Origin: Rotaria macrura
Lineage: Eukaryota > Rotifera > Eurotatoria > Philodinida > Philodinidae
DNA length: 64,000 nt
Assembly (NCBI GenBank): GCA_900239685.1
Contig: OENT01000729.1
Coordinates: forward strand, 17,067-81,066
Direction of reading: 5' to 3'
The translations under genes were made by a program, and so were the position numbers. Below the pieces are notes generated by a model that saw only the letters and a program-made list of their open reading frames with translations, was not told the origin of the DNA and did no database searches. Of this stretch, positions 49,101 to 61,181 are shown one piece after another. Each line of letters begins with the position of its first letter. Position 1 is the first letter of the stretch.

Positions 49101-52100
49101 ACCTATTTGAAAGTCTCGATTTTTGAAAAATATTTTCTTGCAGAAAAATGGTGAGAAAAGTTACCGAAAAAATATACAAAATGTAATGTTGTTTATCTCT
49201 TTCTTTTGTTCTCAATGGTGAAAGCCGTAGATCTCTATCTAGTTTCTGGCGAAAATTATTTAAAAGTAACTCGCTTTTCTTCCTATTTTCACATGAGATA
49301 TTGTCATTGTGAAAATAAATCATGTATTTTCATGCTAGATACATGTTTTGATAGGTATTTGTTCGACTTTTCTTTCCTTTCGATTAAAACAAGATAAGTA
49401 ATCTAGTGTGGATCAAGAGAAAAAAAATAAGTGCGATGTTGAAGTGTCATAATATTAACGATTTTTATAAGTACAAAGCACGCACGTGATGAATGAATTT
49501 CAAAAGAAAACGACTGACGTTATACAATATCACATGTACGAATAGGCTCATAATTATTCATATTGTTTTATGGACCCGTAATGATAGTAAGAATCGTTCG
49601 CATAGACAGATAGGAGAATTATAGTAGATATTTCGCTTCTGTATTTGAAATAATCGGTTTAATTAGTCAAAGCACAGGTATGGATCAAAACCGTTAGAAC
49701 TGTTTTATCTAAAATATCCGATTGCATGAATTATTTGACATAAGACGAGCTATGCTCACATTGTACAAGTTTATTGACTTTGGAATAACTTCGTATTCAT
49801 TCATAGAATTCTTCGAGTTAAATTTTTTTCTCTATCTTACTGTGTTGATTTCTTTAGAACTATTGTCCATTTCTTATCATATGTTTCATAGTAAAGTTTG
49901 ATACGATGCATTCATTTCAATTGTCATATTTTTCTTTGTATTATAACCTCTAAATCGAATATTTAATTACTATTCAATCAAAAAAAGTTGGCAGAACTGA
50001 AAGAATATTTGAAAGATTCATTTTAAGTCTCATATCGATTATTAATATTGAAGGTATTGACGTCTGGAGTGTCAACTTATTGATTCAATCTCTCAAGGTG
50101 AACTGTTGAAAATTGATGACTTTTTTAAAATTCTTTTTAATGTGAAGCAACAGCAGTTGCAGTTATCTACTATATTTCTCTATCGAGAGGAACTGAAAGT
50201 TTGCGAATACAAGTTTATTAACTTCTCTGATGAACTACTCGAAACATGACTGAACTTAGGATTACGAAAATTCATCACAAATTGAAGGTTTGATTTTTTC
50301 TCTTTACTCTCACTTGTATTTATAATTAACTTGTTATTACGAAAATTAGATTCGATTGGAATGCCTCTGTACCCGCGCTTCTCTCAATTTCATTGATGTT
50401 CATTCGTTTCTAAATACAATCTATTTGATTTCACGATACAGATTTTGCTAAAATAGTACCGATGTATTCGTTTTCTCATTGAAACACTGCCGAGTTTTTC
50501 ATTTACAAAAGAAATTTAAAAAAATGATCTTTAACTTATACTGGTTTAAGCAGATTTCTTTCGGATGAAAATTAGCAGAGATTACTTTTCTTTGCAAAAG
50601 TCGTATGTAAAAAAGGAACAATAGATAGATCAGATTGAATACGATGATGTTAATCATATGAGTCACGTTGATGGACCTAGAACACAAAGAATCGATGGGT
50701 TCCGTTGACAAGCAACTGATTCGCACGATTGTATAAGAAGTGAAAAGGTAAAATAGGAGTTCATTAGAATATTTGCAATCAGATGAAAATCGATATGAAT
50801 CTTACCAAAATGAAAACAAGATACGAGTTAGGAGCAAAAGAACAAGAAATCTACGTGAATTCAGAGAGAATTCGATTAAAGATTCTACAATTATGATCAG
50901 ATGGATTTGAATCGAAATTTTCCCGTTCAGGTTTAATAATTCACTCACTACAGGCAAACACCTCACATGTTGAATAAATTATGTTTTACACTGTGAATGT
51001 GCTGTCTTCTGTTGTCATCGATATGGCTATTGACAAGATTAAGCTTCAGATATTTGTAAGAACCTACGTCTCAATCAATATTAGAATGCCTTGAAAATGA
51101 AGCAATCGTTTGAATATCGAATAACGCTTAAGTCAACTATTGACGAGAAAGACAAATTTTGCCTCAAACACCATTGACCTGATGCCATTGTATAATATCA
51201 ATATAGCAATGAGTCTTTTATCTCAAATCATTGTAATGTGATTTCTTGGAGATATTTTAATCCTTGAATACGAATAAACGATTAAATATTGCCTGTCTAT
51301 TTATTTACCAAGAAGTTTCATGGTCTTCATGCGAATCTTATGAATCAGAGTTCGACAATACGAGAATGAAATATTCAACATACAAACGAACTAATCTATA
51401 CAGTGCATTTAATAGCAGCAAATCATAAGACTCAACGGCTTTCTCGTTACAACTGGCGGAAGCTGACCTGAAAAATAAAGATTGGGTATCTTCAGTATGC
51501 TTAAACGATAGTTACAGACAATAAGTGTTTTCTTCTTCACAAACTCCGTTATACTCTTTCAAAGAATCATTTTCTCTTCTAGAAAATCAAAATAATTGTA
51601 TTTTAATAAGAAATTTCGCACATTGACAAGGAATTCGATTCTTCAACTGTGCTGCTGGCGAATATTCATCTAAAAAGGATACTTTCTTATTCAGGTGTCG
51701 GAGAAATATAAAAACGGATGTTCTTGTAACAGTAGAATTTAATGTTCAATAGTAGATACAAAAGCAAGATTGCAAGCTATGCATGTCAAGGGAGTAATCC
51801 TCAAAAAGAAATATTTATTTCAAATTTCTTTTTAATTTGCGGTTAATCCATTAACTTGTGCAAAATCCAGTTACAAATATTTTTCTCTTTAATCAATGAT
51901 CTACGACAAACACTAGCACAATTTAATAAATTAGTGGTTTTCGGTTTCAGAGATTTGAATATACATATATTTAAAAGTCAATATTGTTATGCTCTTTGAG
52001 AGTACGACTCGAGTATTTTACGGATGATTTGTTTTCCCTATTGAACTGATCCGACTCATCAGAGCAAATATGCAGCAACTATTTTAATTGATTTGAATTT

Positions 52101-54577
52101 TGTATTTTGTTTTGGTTTATGCTAATGTTGCGGACGATGTCGAATCTATCATCACCAAAATCGTAAACTGATAAACAATTCGATTTTTCATGTTGCACTT
52201 TCATGAACAGTTTACACGTGAATACATTATGCATTCGAAATGTTATACTTAGTCTAACTATTTATCACTACTGTTGATATGCCTGATATCGAATCGAAGT
52301 TTCAAAGCTTCGAAGAATTTCTTTTGTCGATAATGTTGTTCTTAATGGATTTCTTTATTTTTTAACAGTGTTCCCTCTGAAACTGAAATCTCTACTTTGC
52401 TGAGATGAGAAATGTACTAATTAGTGCGAACTTAAGTGGAGAGCAAAGTTTGGAAATCTCAAACTCCGATTGCTACAAATGCATGATTATGTATACACAT
52501 CGCTTAAAACTTCGTGTTTAATAAAATGCCAATTAAGTGAATAAATTAAGACAATAATAATTATTAATCAATAAAAACGCTTTGAATTTGTATTAACTTG
52601 CGATATTCGTTATCTCAATCTCGTTTGTACCAAACGATTTGATTCATTCATTTATTATCCTTACGGCGAGGAAAATTATTCGTATGTTCAGAAGCATGGT
52701 GAATTCATATCTATATAGTTTGTCTTCTAATTCAAACTACTAAGGATTGTGTGAAAATTTCGACAAATCTGTTCGAATTCCATTAAGAAAATTCACTTAT
52801 TTTAAATGCTCACGTAGCAGTTGTTTTTTCACATTTTTTCGAATTTCGGTTTTTACCTTTGTGTATTCTTTTGCTGCATGCACTGATTTCATCTATTAGT
52901 AAGTTATTGCGTATATTATCCTTTTTCTCGACGAATTTTCACAGGTCGTGATGAGCTTTGTATAAAATTACAGTTCAATCAGTTCAAATTCTAAGAGGTG
53001 AAAAAGATAATCAGATCCTTCTGCTGAGTAAAAAAACCAGAAATCTACAATATGTAGACTTATGAGTTAGAATCTTGAAGGTTTCAGAATAATTGAAGCG
53101 ATTTTCTTTCTTGAACTCCTACTCTATATTGTTCTCAATTACACACTATGATATGGAATATCACTTGATTCTGCTACCGGGTAAAGTCATTTTCATCATT
53201 GTTTATGATATATATGTATACATATATGGGGTGAATAGCGCTGAGATTGTAGTGTTTGAAGAAAAGAAATCGAAAAAAATAAAAGTGAACAGAGGAGATG
53301 TTTGACCCATACACTCGATAGAGCTTTATTTGGTGTATATCAGTCAACTGTTTTCCAGACTGTCAGGTTTTCCCTTTCGAAAAAAATTGAGATCTCGAAA
53401 TATACGAAAGATCAGAGTCCTCTTGATAACATAACATTACCTCCGTAAAATTTTACATGGTTATCATATATGAAATGAATGCTTTTCACTAGGATGGATC
53501 TAAGAGACATGAGCAGAATTTTCGTCGCATGTATTATTGATGCATTTACAGGAGTATAATGCGATTGCTATTATTAGAAACGCATATTTTTTTTACAAAC
53601 GCGCTGTTTAACTACGTCCTTTTTAACATCGTTTCATGAGAACAATGAAATGTCTATCAATGTCTCCCAGTCGAGAGGAGTCCATAGAAGTAAGAGCAGG
53701 TGAAGTAATATCACATTTTCTCTGAATATCCACCATTTAAATGTGTTATGACATTTTTTCAGTAAAATACTATTTTCTCGTGAATGATATTTAGTTAAGA
53801 GCTTGCATTTTTCACCAAAGATGCACCACATACTCAGCCGAAAATGGTTAAAAAATCATTGACTAGTCTCTGATAGTTAGGGAGAAGTCAAAAAGTTAAA
53901 ATAAGAAATCTGTCGTGACATTTAGTGCGACAAAAGCTATCAATCTGTTTTATTTTTACTTTTCTGTTTGATCGTGAACATTTTTGAAATTTAACTTTTC
54001 ATCAAAATATTTCTGGCTCTTCACTCTATCAAGCAAAAAATTGAAATTTGACTTAGCTTGGAAATAGTCTTTGGTAGTTGCAATTTGATCTGTCGTGACA
54101 AAAAATGACCAGTGTCTGTATAAATATTTTTGCGAGATTCCATCATTAAATTAAAATCAAAGTTTTGATCGAATTATGTAGTCAAAAAGGGAAGAATCCG
54201 AGCTAACCATTGTCGTAAAAAGTTCTATTCATCTAGTCAAAATTAAAGGATGTAAATAGAAATTTGCACTGATGGATGCGGCCGAACAGCTTTCGTTGGG
54301 ATCTTTCATGCTTGAAAACGTCTTAACCATGCAACCAAAAACCTTAATAATTTTACGGTACGTAGGGTATACTGAATGGATCATTTCAAAAAAATTATTA
54401 AACTCGATTGAACAGAAGTTGAGTTATAAGATTTTTCGTGTTCTCAGCGCAATTCACTCACATATGATTTTACTCACACATATATTTCTGAGAACCTCCC
54501 AGTTGACCTTAATAGAAAAGGGAAATTAGAATGAACTCGTAAAAAAGATGGCTAATCTGCTAATCATTACATGCATA
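46106..54577. other. 8.5 kb without a credible gene
   Basis: After the poly(A) signal at 46226, only short chance frames occur on either strand. The most protein-like is 48153-48362 (minus, 69 codons), without a recognised motif or splice partner. No clear inverted repeat or transposon relic could be delimited. Confidence 0.4.
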
Positions 54578-54945
54578 CCCAGTGAAAAATATTCACTGAT
54601 TTTAATCGGATTTTTCTGCACCATAATCAAAATTAAAATCGATTGATAATTTTGATTATCCTTGATCATGAGGTAACCATTATTTAATATTGTAACTTAT
54701 CCCATGTGAAATTTTCTGATTGAAATCGGATTACTCTGCAGCAAAATCAAGATTACAAATCGATTAGTAATTTCGATTTTGCTGCAGAATAATCCGATTT
54801 TAATTAGAAAATTTCACCTGGGATAAGTTACAATATTAAATAATGGTTACCTCATGATCAAGGATAATCAAAATTATCAATCGATTTTAATTTTGATTAT
54901 GGTGCAGAAAAATCCGATTAAAATCAGTGAATATTTTTCACTGGG
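54578..54945. mobile_element. 368-bp palindromic mariner-type MITE with nested hairpin
   Basis: The ends CCCAGTGAAAAATATTCACT and its exact reverse complement are flanked by TA on both sides (54576-54577 and 54946-54947). The outer arms contain GATTTTAATCGGATTTTTCT and AATTTTGATTATCCTTGATC and ATGAGGTAACCATTATTTAA. In the centre lies a second palindrome with ends CCCATGTGAAATTTTCTGAT and CCCAGGTGAAATTTTCTAAT, similar to but distinct from the outer ends. Practically the whole unit is self-complementary. The outer ends are those of the 144-bp element at 20990-21133. Confidence 0.88.
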
Positions 54946-54947
54946 TA

Positions 54948-55726
54948 AGACGGTTTCATCATACTTATGTATGACATTTTCTATTGAGGACTCAATAAAA
55001 AACTTGATTATCGCCACATTTTTAGAAACTATTGAGAAGTATAAGCTTTGATAACATCACTCAAAATATCGACAGAAACTCTTTCTTACTGTCACATCTA
55101 GCTGGTTTTTCTCTCATTTACTATATGATTCATGCATGTATGTCGGCTTGGACCTTGTATTCATTCACACAAACATTGATTGATACTTAAAATAAGTAAA
55201 TTATTAACAGTCACTCTGAGACTATATCCAGATTTTTTTAAATAAGAGTGCAGAAATACTTCTTTCACTATTTAAACTGTCCACAAGCAATACTTTTATT
55301 ACCTGTCAGATTTGATTAGAAACTATTGAAATAGATACTTCTTTTATAGATCAAAACTGTTCAGTATACCATCAAATTGATTGTCAGTAGTGACACCTAC
55401 AGTATCAAACTCTCATTATTCTACGGCATACATTGTCGCTTAAATAACACCTGCGGGATTCATGTGAAAGTGATAGGCGAATCCATTGACGGTTGCCAAC
55501 AGTTCTCCATTTTCCACTGCTACGATGAAAATAAAAGAGTAAGCAGCTTCGATGACTCATAACATGCTTTTCTACGAGCAATTTCGAGAAAGTAAATTTT
55601 ATTTTTTATTTCTTTGGCAAGCATCTCAACTGCCTTCGACCTTGCGTTATACGCTCTGTGTGCCACATTGTTTCACGAAAAACACACATTCAAGCATAGA
55701 GTCCTAAAAAACGTCACAACCTGACT
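54948..55726. other. Intergenic, no gene seen
   Basis: Holds the presumed promoter of the RING gene. The frame at 55377-55562 shows no motif. Confidence 0.45.
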
Positions 55727-56537
55727 ATGGCCAGAAAACCGAATTTTGCTGCATTCCTCTTAGCTAATAATGACAATCGAAGTCCGGCCAGACAGCGACG
55801 GCATCCCGTACAAAGATCCTTAGTATGTATAGCTGTAGTTTTAAATCTCATTTTAAGTATTTTGATTAGATTAGAATGTTTTCTTTGCTTGTCTTTCTTC
55901 TCTTAATTAAAAGTCAATGCAACAGCCGACAGCTGGTCCATTAAAATCGACAGTTGAATTAGGCTATCTTGATTCATCTAGAGTGCACGACAATGGAACA
56001 TTTTCTCAAATGGGTACAGAACTCATTTGTTCCATTTGTCAAAATATTCTTTGGAAACCTATCGCCTGTACCACGTGTGAAAACGCTTTTTGTGGCGGTT
56101 GTATTCGTGCATGGGCTCAATCCAAAGGTCAATCGGATCGACCGAGATGCCCATTCAATTGTGCATTTCAAGAAAAACGAGCACCGCCTATTCTCATCAG
56201 TTTATTATCAAAACTTCAAATTTATTGTGCATACGCACAGAACGGATGTCAAGAAATTCTTTCCTATGAAGCGCTAGAGAGACATGAGCAAACATGCCTT
56301 TTTGAGGCAACACCATGCGTCCTTTGCCAAGCGTTAGTGTCTCGTCGTGATCCAAACAACAGCCACGAGATTCGAGAGTGTTTTAAGCAAATGTACGACC
56401 AAAATCCCGATCAAATTCAGACACAATTCATTAAATTATTAGATGTGGTGGAAGACAACAAAAAGCAGATTGCAGAGCAGGATCGACGCATTAGAAAGCT
56501 TGAAGAATGTCTGGGTGTGATGGGAATGAAACCATAG
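55727..56537 (+). CDS. RING and TRAF-type zinc finger protein, likely E3 ubiquitin ligase
   Basis: The main exon, 55914-56537, has a start ATG at 55917 and encodes 206 aa from there. An upstream ATG at 55727 opens 32 codons that end at a GTATGT donor (55823). They join in phase 0 to an acceptor at 55913, giving 239 aa in all; this first exon is probable, not certain. Numbered from 55917, the RING uses Cys38, 41, 51, 54, 59, 62, 78 and 82. The usual His ligand is replaced by Cys (CTTCENAFCGGC), a C4C4-type RING. A TRAF-type zinc finger follows (IYCAYAQNGCQEILSY, then HEQTC and PCVLC), and the C-terminus (about 173-200) is a short coiled coil. The order RING, TRAF finger, coiled coil is that of TRAF- and NRDP1-like ubiquitin ligases, but without the MATH or USP8-binding domain. 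AATAAA at 56601-56606. Confidence 0.85.
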
Positions 56538-58485
56538 AAAGAAGTTCCTTCTTGTTTTGAAATATATTCAGCTAAATATCTGTCTTATCTGAGTATTTTG
56601 AATAAAAGAATAGAAGCCTATAGAAGACTTCTAGAAAGCGTCAATCTTATGACATAAAATTTTTGTCTCTAAAATTCAAACCACTCTTACATTATGCGAT
56701 GAAAAAAACATCAACAAACAGGCTATCATAGAAAGTCAAGAAAAACAATCATGAAAGCTGAACTTAATAAACGAATAGGATGAATCTGTCGAGGGAAACA
56801 GTGGCAGGGTGGTGCATGTTTATGGATGGGCTTGGAAGGATGCAGATTTCTACGCTAATAAACTGTAGAAATATTCGACAAGAATTAATTTTACAGATGA
56901 AATCAACGAGATATTAAAATGTAGTTATTGTGAGTTTTACAGTATTGCAATCTCTACCAATTTATTGTTAAACAGGGTCATTATAACAATATTTTAAGTT
57001 CGGCATGAACAGTATGATTATGTTCAATTGATTCTCTCACATTCTTTGAAACTATAAATATTTCAAACACAATAGGGATTTCTTTTCGCACTACAAGTAA
57101 AACAGGAGAGATTAAATTATCAAATAATCTTTCGATAAAGTATTGTCACCTGAATCAAGAGAAAGACTAGTATCTAGAGTCAGTCAGAGTCTCTACATCG
57201 TGTGAACGTTCTCTTTCTTTACTATCATGACGTTCGTTGTTTTTTACGGATGACTTGCATTTAATATGAAAACATAGTTGTTAGAAGTAGTTTTGAACAT
57301 GAATGCGATTACTTCCTAGAAGTAATCTAAGCATCCATTGCATTCGACGAAGCTCAGTTAATAAATTATATTGCTTTTCAAAGTCATCTTCATCATTTTT
57401 GTGTTGATGTTTAGATGCATTCCAGCGAATTTCCATGCTTCTCATTACTGAATGAAAATAGTTCTCATCATGAGAACAAGGGAGAACATCTCAGATTTAT
57501 GACACATAATTCTTAACAAATGTTGATGTGAGATCTGAACAGTTTCTGGAATTGCAAAAAACTATAAAAACTCGGATTCTTTCAGAAAAGTAATCCTCAT
57601 AGAATCGTAAATATTGATTAGGTTTTGTATATCCATGTTCATTTCTATACTGGTCCGACGAATTTGCTTCACTATATAACAATGAGTTGTTCTTGAAACG
57701 ACATAAGTAGATGATATGAGAGTAGGTATTGCAAGGAAGTACGGAAAAATGGAAAAGGACTCAGAGAAATAGAACGTGAAGAAAAGAATACACAGAAAGA
57801 TGAATGCAAAGAACGAAACTCTGATGGGATTAAAAAACCTATAGAGTAGCCAGGTAAATTTAGAAAGAAAATCAGGAATCGTCGGTTAAACGAATATAAA
57901 GTTTTCATTTTACCTTTTATTAAAATTTTCCACACAAGAAAATTAGCTGAGATCGTGCTCTATTGATTGATGAAAAAATCTTCTCAAAAACAATTGTCGT
58001 ATACATTTAATTCATGATAATAGCTTAATTATACAATAGATCCAAATGAAATAACATCTAGTTAATAGTTTTACTCAAAACATTTTTTGCGAGGATCATT
58101 TAATCAATGGATGGGGCACGATTTCTGCTAATTAACGTGCGCCGGAAATTTAAAAAAAATGTAAAATGAAAAAGTTACATTGGTTTAATCAATGATTACC
58201 GATTTTCTTTCTCTGTTTATCATAGCTGCTCTCGGCATTTTTATTTTTAATTTCGCCAGGACACTGTAAATCAGATGAACCCCCTGTTTAGATCGACTAA
58301 CAACAGTTTCAACATTATTATATTTCAACGTGTGAAAGAAAATAACTAGCAGAGTATGGATAGAAGAAAATCAATCATAATACATTATGGAAAAAATACA
58401 GATCAAGTGAGTAGCATGAGCAATTATAAAATCAAAGAAAGAAAGTCGAAAATAAAAAGATGACAACTTATGGTATGAATAATTC
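56538..58485. other. Intergenic, no credible gene
   Basis: Includes the poly(A) signal of the RING gene at 56601-56606. The two minus-strand frames at 57497-57682 and 57672-57935 have random composition. No repeat with ends was found. Confidence 0.45.
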
Positions 58486-59058
58486 TTAAGACTTGTCTTT
58501 TTGCCAATCCCATAGTATCATATGCCACGTTTCATCTGTCACTCTATCATAAAATGAGTGTATCGGTGCAAAACCTGCACTAATGTGAGCACGCAGCGAA
58601 CGTGGATTCTTATCGGAAATGGTTGTGATGAGAAGACGGTATCGATCACTATATAATTCACGATGTTTGTTCAGCATTCTTCGCAAGACGTTTTGTCCTC
58701 GAAAACCGACTGCTACACACGACTGACCTACGATGTAGAACGCATAATCTCGAAGAGGTTTGCCTTCATATTGTAACGTATCGATGCTTGAAGAGATAGA
58801 ATGAAATTCTGGAATTTCTGCTGTTAAATCCAATAGGGTAGAAAGTACGTATCCAATTACTTGAGAATTTTCATCTTTAGCAATAACGCTAGGCATCATT
58901 AGATTCATTCTTTGAAGAAAATCATGCTGATATTGAATAGTGACGAATCCTTCAGATGCTTGTATCTCAATCGGAATGTTTCTTCTGAGATTAGCTTTTT
59001 GCAAAGCAATAATACCCGATATATCGGCGTCACATTGTACAGTTGTGATAGATATCAT
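58486..59058 (-). CDS. GNAT-family N-acetyltransferase
   Basis: A single-exon gene for 190 aa, normal for a one-domain GNAT. The acetyl-CoA-binding motif A is seen as AFYIVGQSCVAVGFRGQNVL (residues 106-125), with the loop GFRGQN standing for the Q/R-x-x-G-x-G/A consensus. Motif B follows as NPRSLRAHISAGF (151-163), and a C-terminal beta region ends with WHMILWDW. The N-terminal ISITTVQCDADISGIIALQK is the usual first strand and helix. Members transfer acetyl from acetyl-CoA to an amine on a small molecule, peptide or protein; the acceptor cannot be predicted. No signal peptide. Intronless and of bacterial style, so it may have been acquired horizontally; this is inference. The start is the first ATG of the frame. 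Confidence 0.9.
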   Translation of the reverse strand: MISITTVQCDADISGIIALQKANLRRNIPIEIQASEGFVTIQYQHDFLQRMNLMMPSVIAKDENSQVIGYVLSTLLDLTAEIPEFHSISSSIDTLQYEGKPLRDYAFYIVGQSCVAVGFRGQNVLRRMLNKHRELYSDRYRLLITTISDKNPRSLRAHISAGFAPIHSFYDRVTDETWHMILWDWQKDKS

Positions 59059-59730
59059 GGTATAAAATCAGTTCGAAGAGTGCGAAAGTGTTCGATTGAA
59101 TAATAAATAAATAACTCTAGTGAAAAAAATGAATAGAATTGCAATCGTGCCTTACATGAGACCTTGGAATGGCGATATAACAATAATGCAATAACACACA
59201 TCTCATCGTCATGACTTGCAGTTCTTATCAGTTACCCGACTTGCTCTTATTTCATCAACGCAGTAATCATAGCTGTACTACCTTTGATAGAACTAAGATA
59301 TGAGATACAAGTGCACAAAGCTGGCTTGATTTTATTCTCTTACCTAAATATGTACACTTTCTTCAGATTCTGGCTGACAAGAAACTATTTAGATTGTGAA
59401 AAAAAACAGTGTTGGGTTCTATCAATTGTTTAAAAAGAAATACAAACTAAAAGGACTGTTAGCGTAGCCTATGTCGGATTAATCTATAAAGCACGTCGTA
59501 GCTGCTGTCATGTTCATTCTAATTTTGTTTAATCGCCATGAAATAATATAAGGTACGTAGTATTTTGTATGTTGTAATAAACCGCTAGTGATATACAATC
59601 TTGAATCATGTATTGATTGCTTATGCCATGACTTGCAAGTTTCTGACTAGAGTCTATAGTAGGATGTGAGTCTAAAGCTATTATCCTATCAAATTTAACT
59701 GTCATTTGGAAAAGCATTTCACAATATATA
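59059..59730. other. Intergenic, no gene seen
   Basis: AT-rich spacer upstream of the acetyltransferase gene; ends at the Tc1-like inverted repeat at 59731. Confidence 0.45.
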
Positions 59731-60235
59731 CAGTGGTTTGCAAAAACATTTCGACCGGCTTATCTTCACCGCTACTTAGTCAAGCGAAATTCTTTTTTGT
59801 TTGCTTTCGTATTTATTTGATAATCAACAAATAGCATTGCACAATGATATTAATTAATAATCTTTCCATTTCTCTTCACTAGAAAACGACAGCAAAATTC
59901 TACAAATGTCAAGCCGCAAAAAGATTACTTTGTAAAATTACCATTACGAGGTAGACCTCTATGATCTGTTGGAACAATCAGAGATAAGTATCAAGTCACA
60001 CGTACAATGTTGAAACGAGAAAAGAATCCAATAATTTGGAAACGCAGATAAAAAGACTCGAAAAACTCACAGTTGTGGGAAAAAGCGACTACCCTAATAG
60101 TTTATTTGAAAAATAGACAAGAGGCTTAAAACTGGAACTCACCTCAACAAACGCTCATTCAGTATAATTTCAGTAAGTATGGATTTACATAGTCCAACGA
60201 AAACGGAAAACAAAGCCACGAAAAATTATAGATGA
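59731..60235 (+). pseudogene. 5' part of a dead Tc1-like transposon
   Basis: CAGTGGTTTGCAAAAACATT follows directly after TA, the hallmark left end of Tc1-family elements (CAGTGG, then CAAAAGTATT-like). Downstream the plus strand holds a broken frame: LPLRGRPL, stop, then VGTIRDKYQVTRTMLKRE, later stops, and ISKYGFT. This resembles the N-terminal helix-turn-helix/GRPR region of Tc1 transposases. There are several stops, no DDE core follows, and no matching right end was found, so the copy is truncated and inactive. Confidence 0.65.
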
Positions 60236-60887
60236 TTTTTTACTTCGAATTTTTAGTATTGTCTTCTATAGTTTTTCCTGTGAAGATTAGTGGAAAAAAT
60301 ATAAAAAATGTCACCGTGTAGTGTTCTTTCTCATCTATCGAATCATACTAAAATCAACAAAAGAAAAAATGTTCCCTGCCGAACCAGTAATATAAATAAC
60401 ATGACCAATATAGTCGCAAACTATTATATATATTACAGAATAAATTTCTAGTAGGAATTCGTTTTATGACATATTTAACTATCTATCACAATGAAGCAGA
60501 TCGATGAAAATTTTCAGCGCACCGTACTGGACTAACGTTTATCATAGTAAAATGTATTAAGAACGAATCGCGAAGACTGCGTTATTCATGTGTGATGATG
60601 TTGTTTCTAATGAAATGAAGACCCATAATCAAAGCAATACTCATTCAGTCTCACTGCTAACCCACTCACATTCATCGAGTAACAATAATTGTCTTTTTCC
60701 CATTCATTTGATTTTACTCTTTTCATCAAGATTTTTCTTTCTCATTGGCTTACAATTATTTCATGTAAAATTTACACATTTAGCCATCAATTTTTCTATT
60801 TATTTAAATGTCATAAGATTATTTTATATGGTAGACCTGGTAACACTTAAACAGTCTCTTGATTTTGTCTGACACGATGAATGAATG
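60236..60887. other. Intergenic, no credible gene
   Basis: A frame of 94 codons at 60588-60872 is Ser/His/Phe-rich and of chance composition. Nothing else is seen. Confidence 0.4.
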
Positions 60888-61181
60888 TCATTCATTGTAT
60901 TTCCATGTACTCCATATTATGTAACTTACAACGATTAGAATAATAATCGGTAGAATAAACCAACAGAGTGATAATAAATGATGATACAATTCAGCTGGAT
61001 GAAATGAAGTTGATCTAGCGTTGAATATGTTCAATTTCGATAATATATTTCGAAATAAAATCCATAATTGATTTTTTTCCCGATCACTTCGACGGCGTTC
61101 TAAAATAATGCATTCAATTATTTGAATAGATCTGTCTATTATTTGCTGTTCCGCAAAACAAAAACAAATCAAAATATTCAC
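60888..61181 (-). CDS. Possible last exon of a small single-pass membrane protein
   Basis: The minus-strand frame lacks any in-frame ATG; a TGA lies shortly before it, so it could only be a 3' exon. A plausible acceptor (TTTTGCGGAACAG) falls near its start, after which it reads QIIDRSIQIIECIILERR, a polar helix. Near the C-terminus comes a strong membrane segment (LCWFILPIIILIVVSYIIW) with a short tail ending YNE. The pattern, a polar domain then one C-terminal membrane helix, is protein-like, but no upstream exon could be identified and the family is unknown. Confidence 0.3.
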   Translation of the reverse strand: MNILICFCFAEQQIIDRSIQIIECIILERRRSDREKNQLWILFRNILSKLNIFNARSTSFHPAELYHHLLSLCWFILPIIILIVVSYIIWSTWKYNE

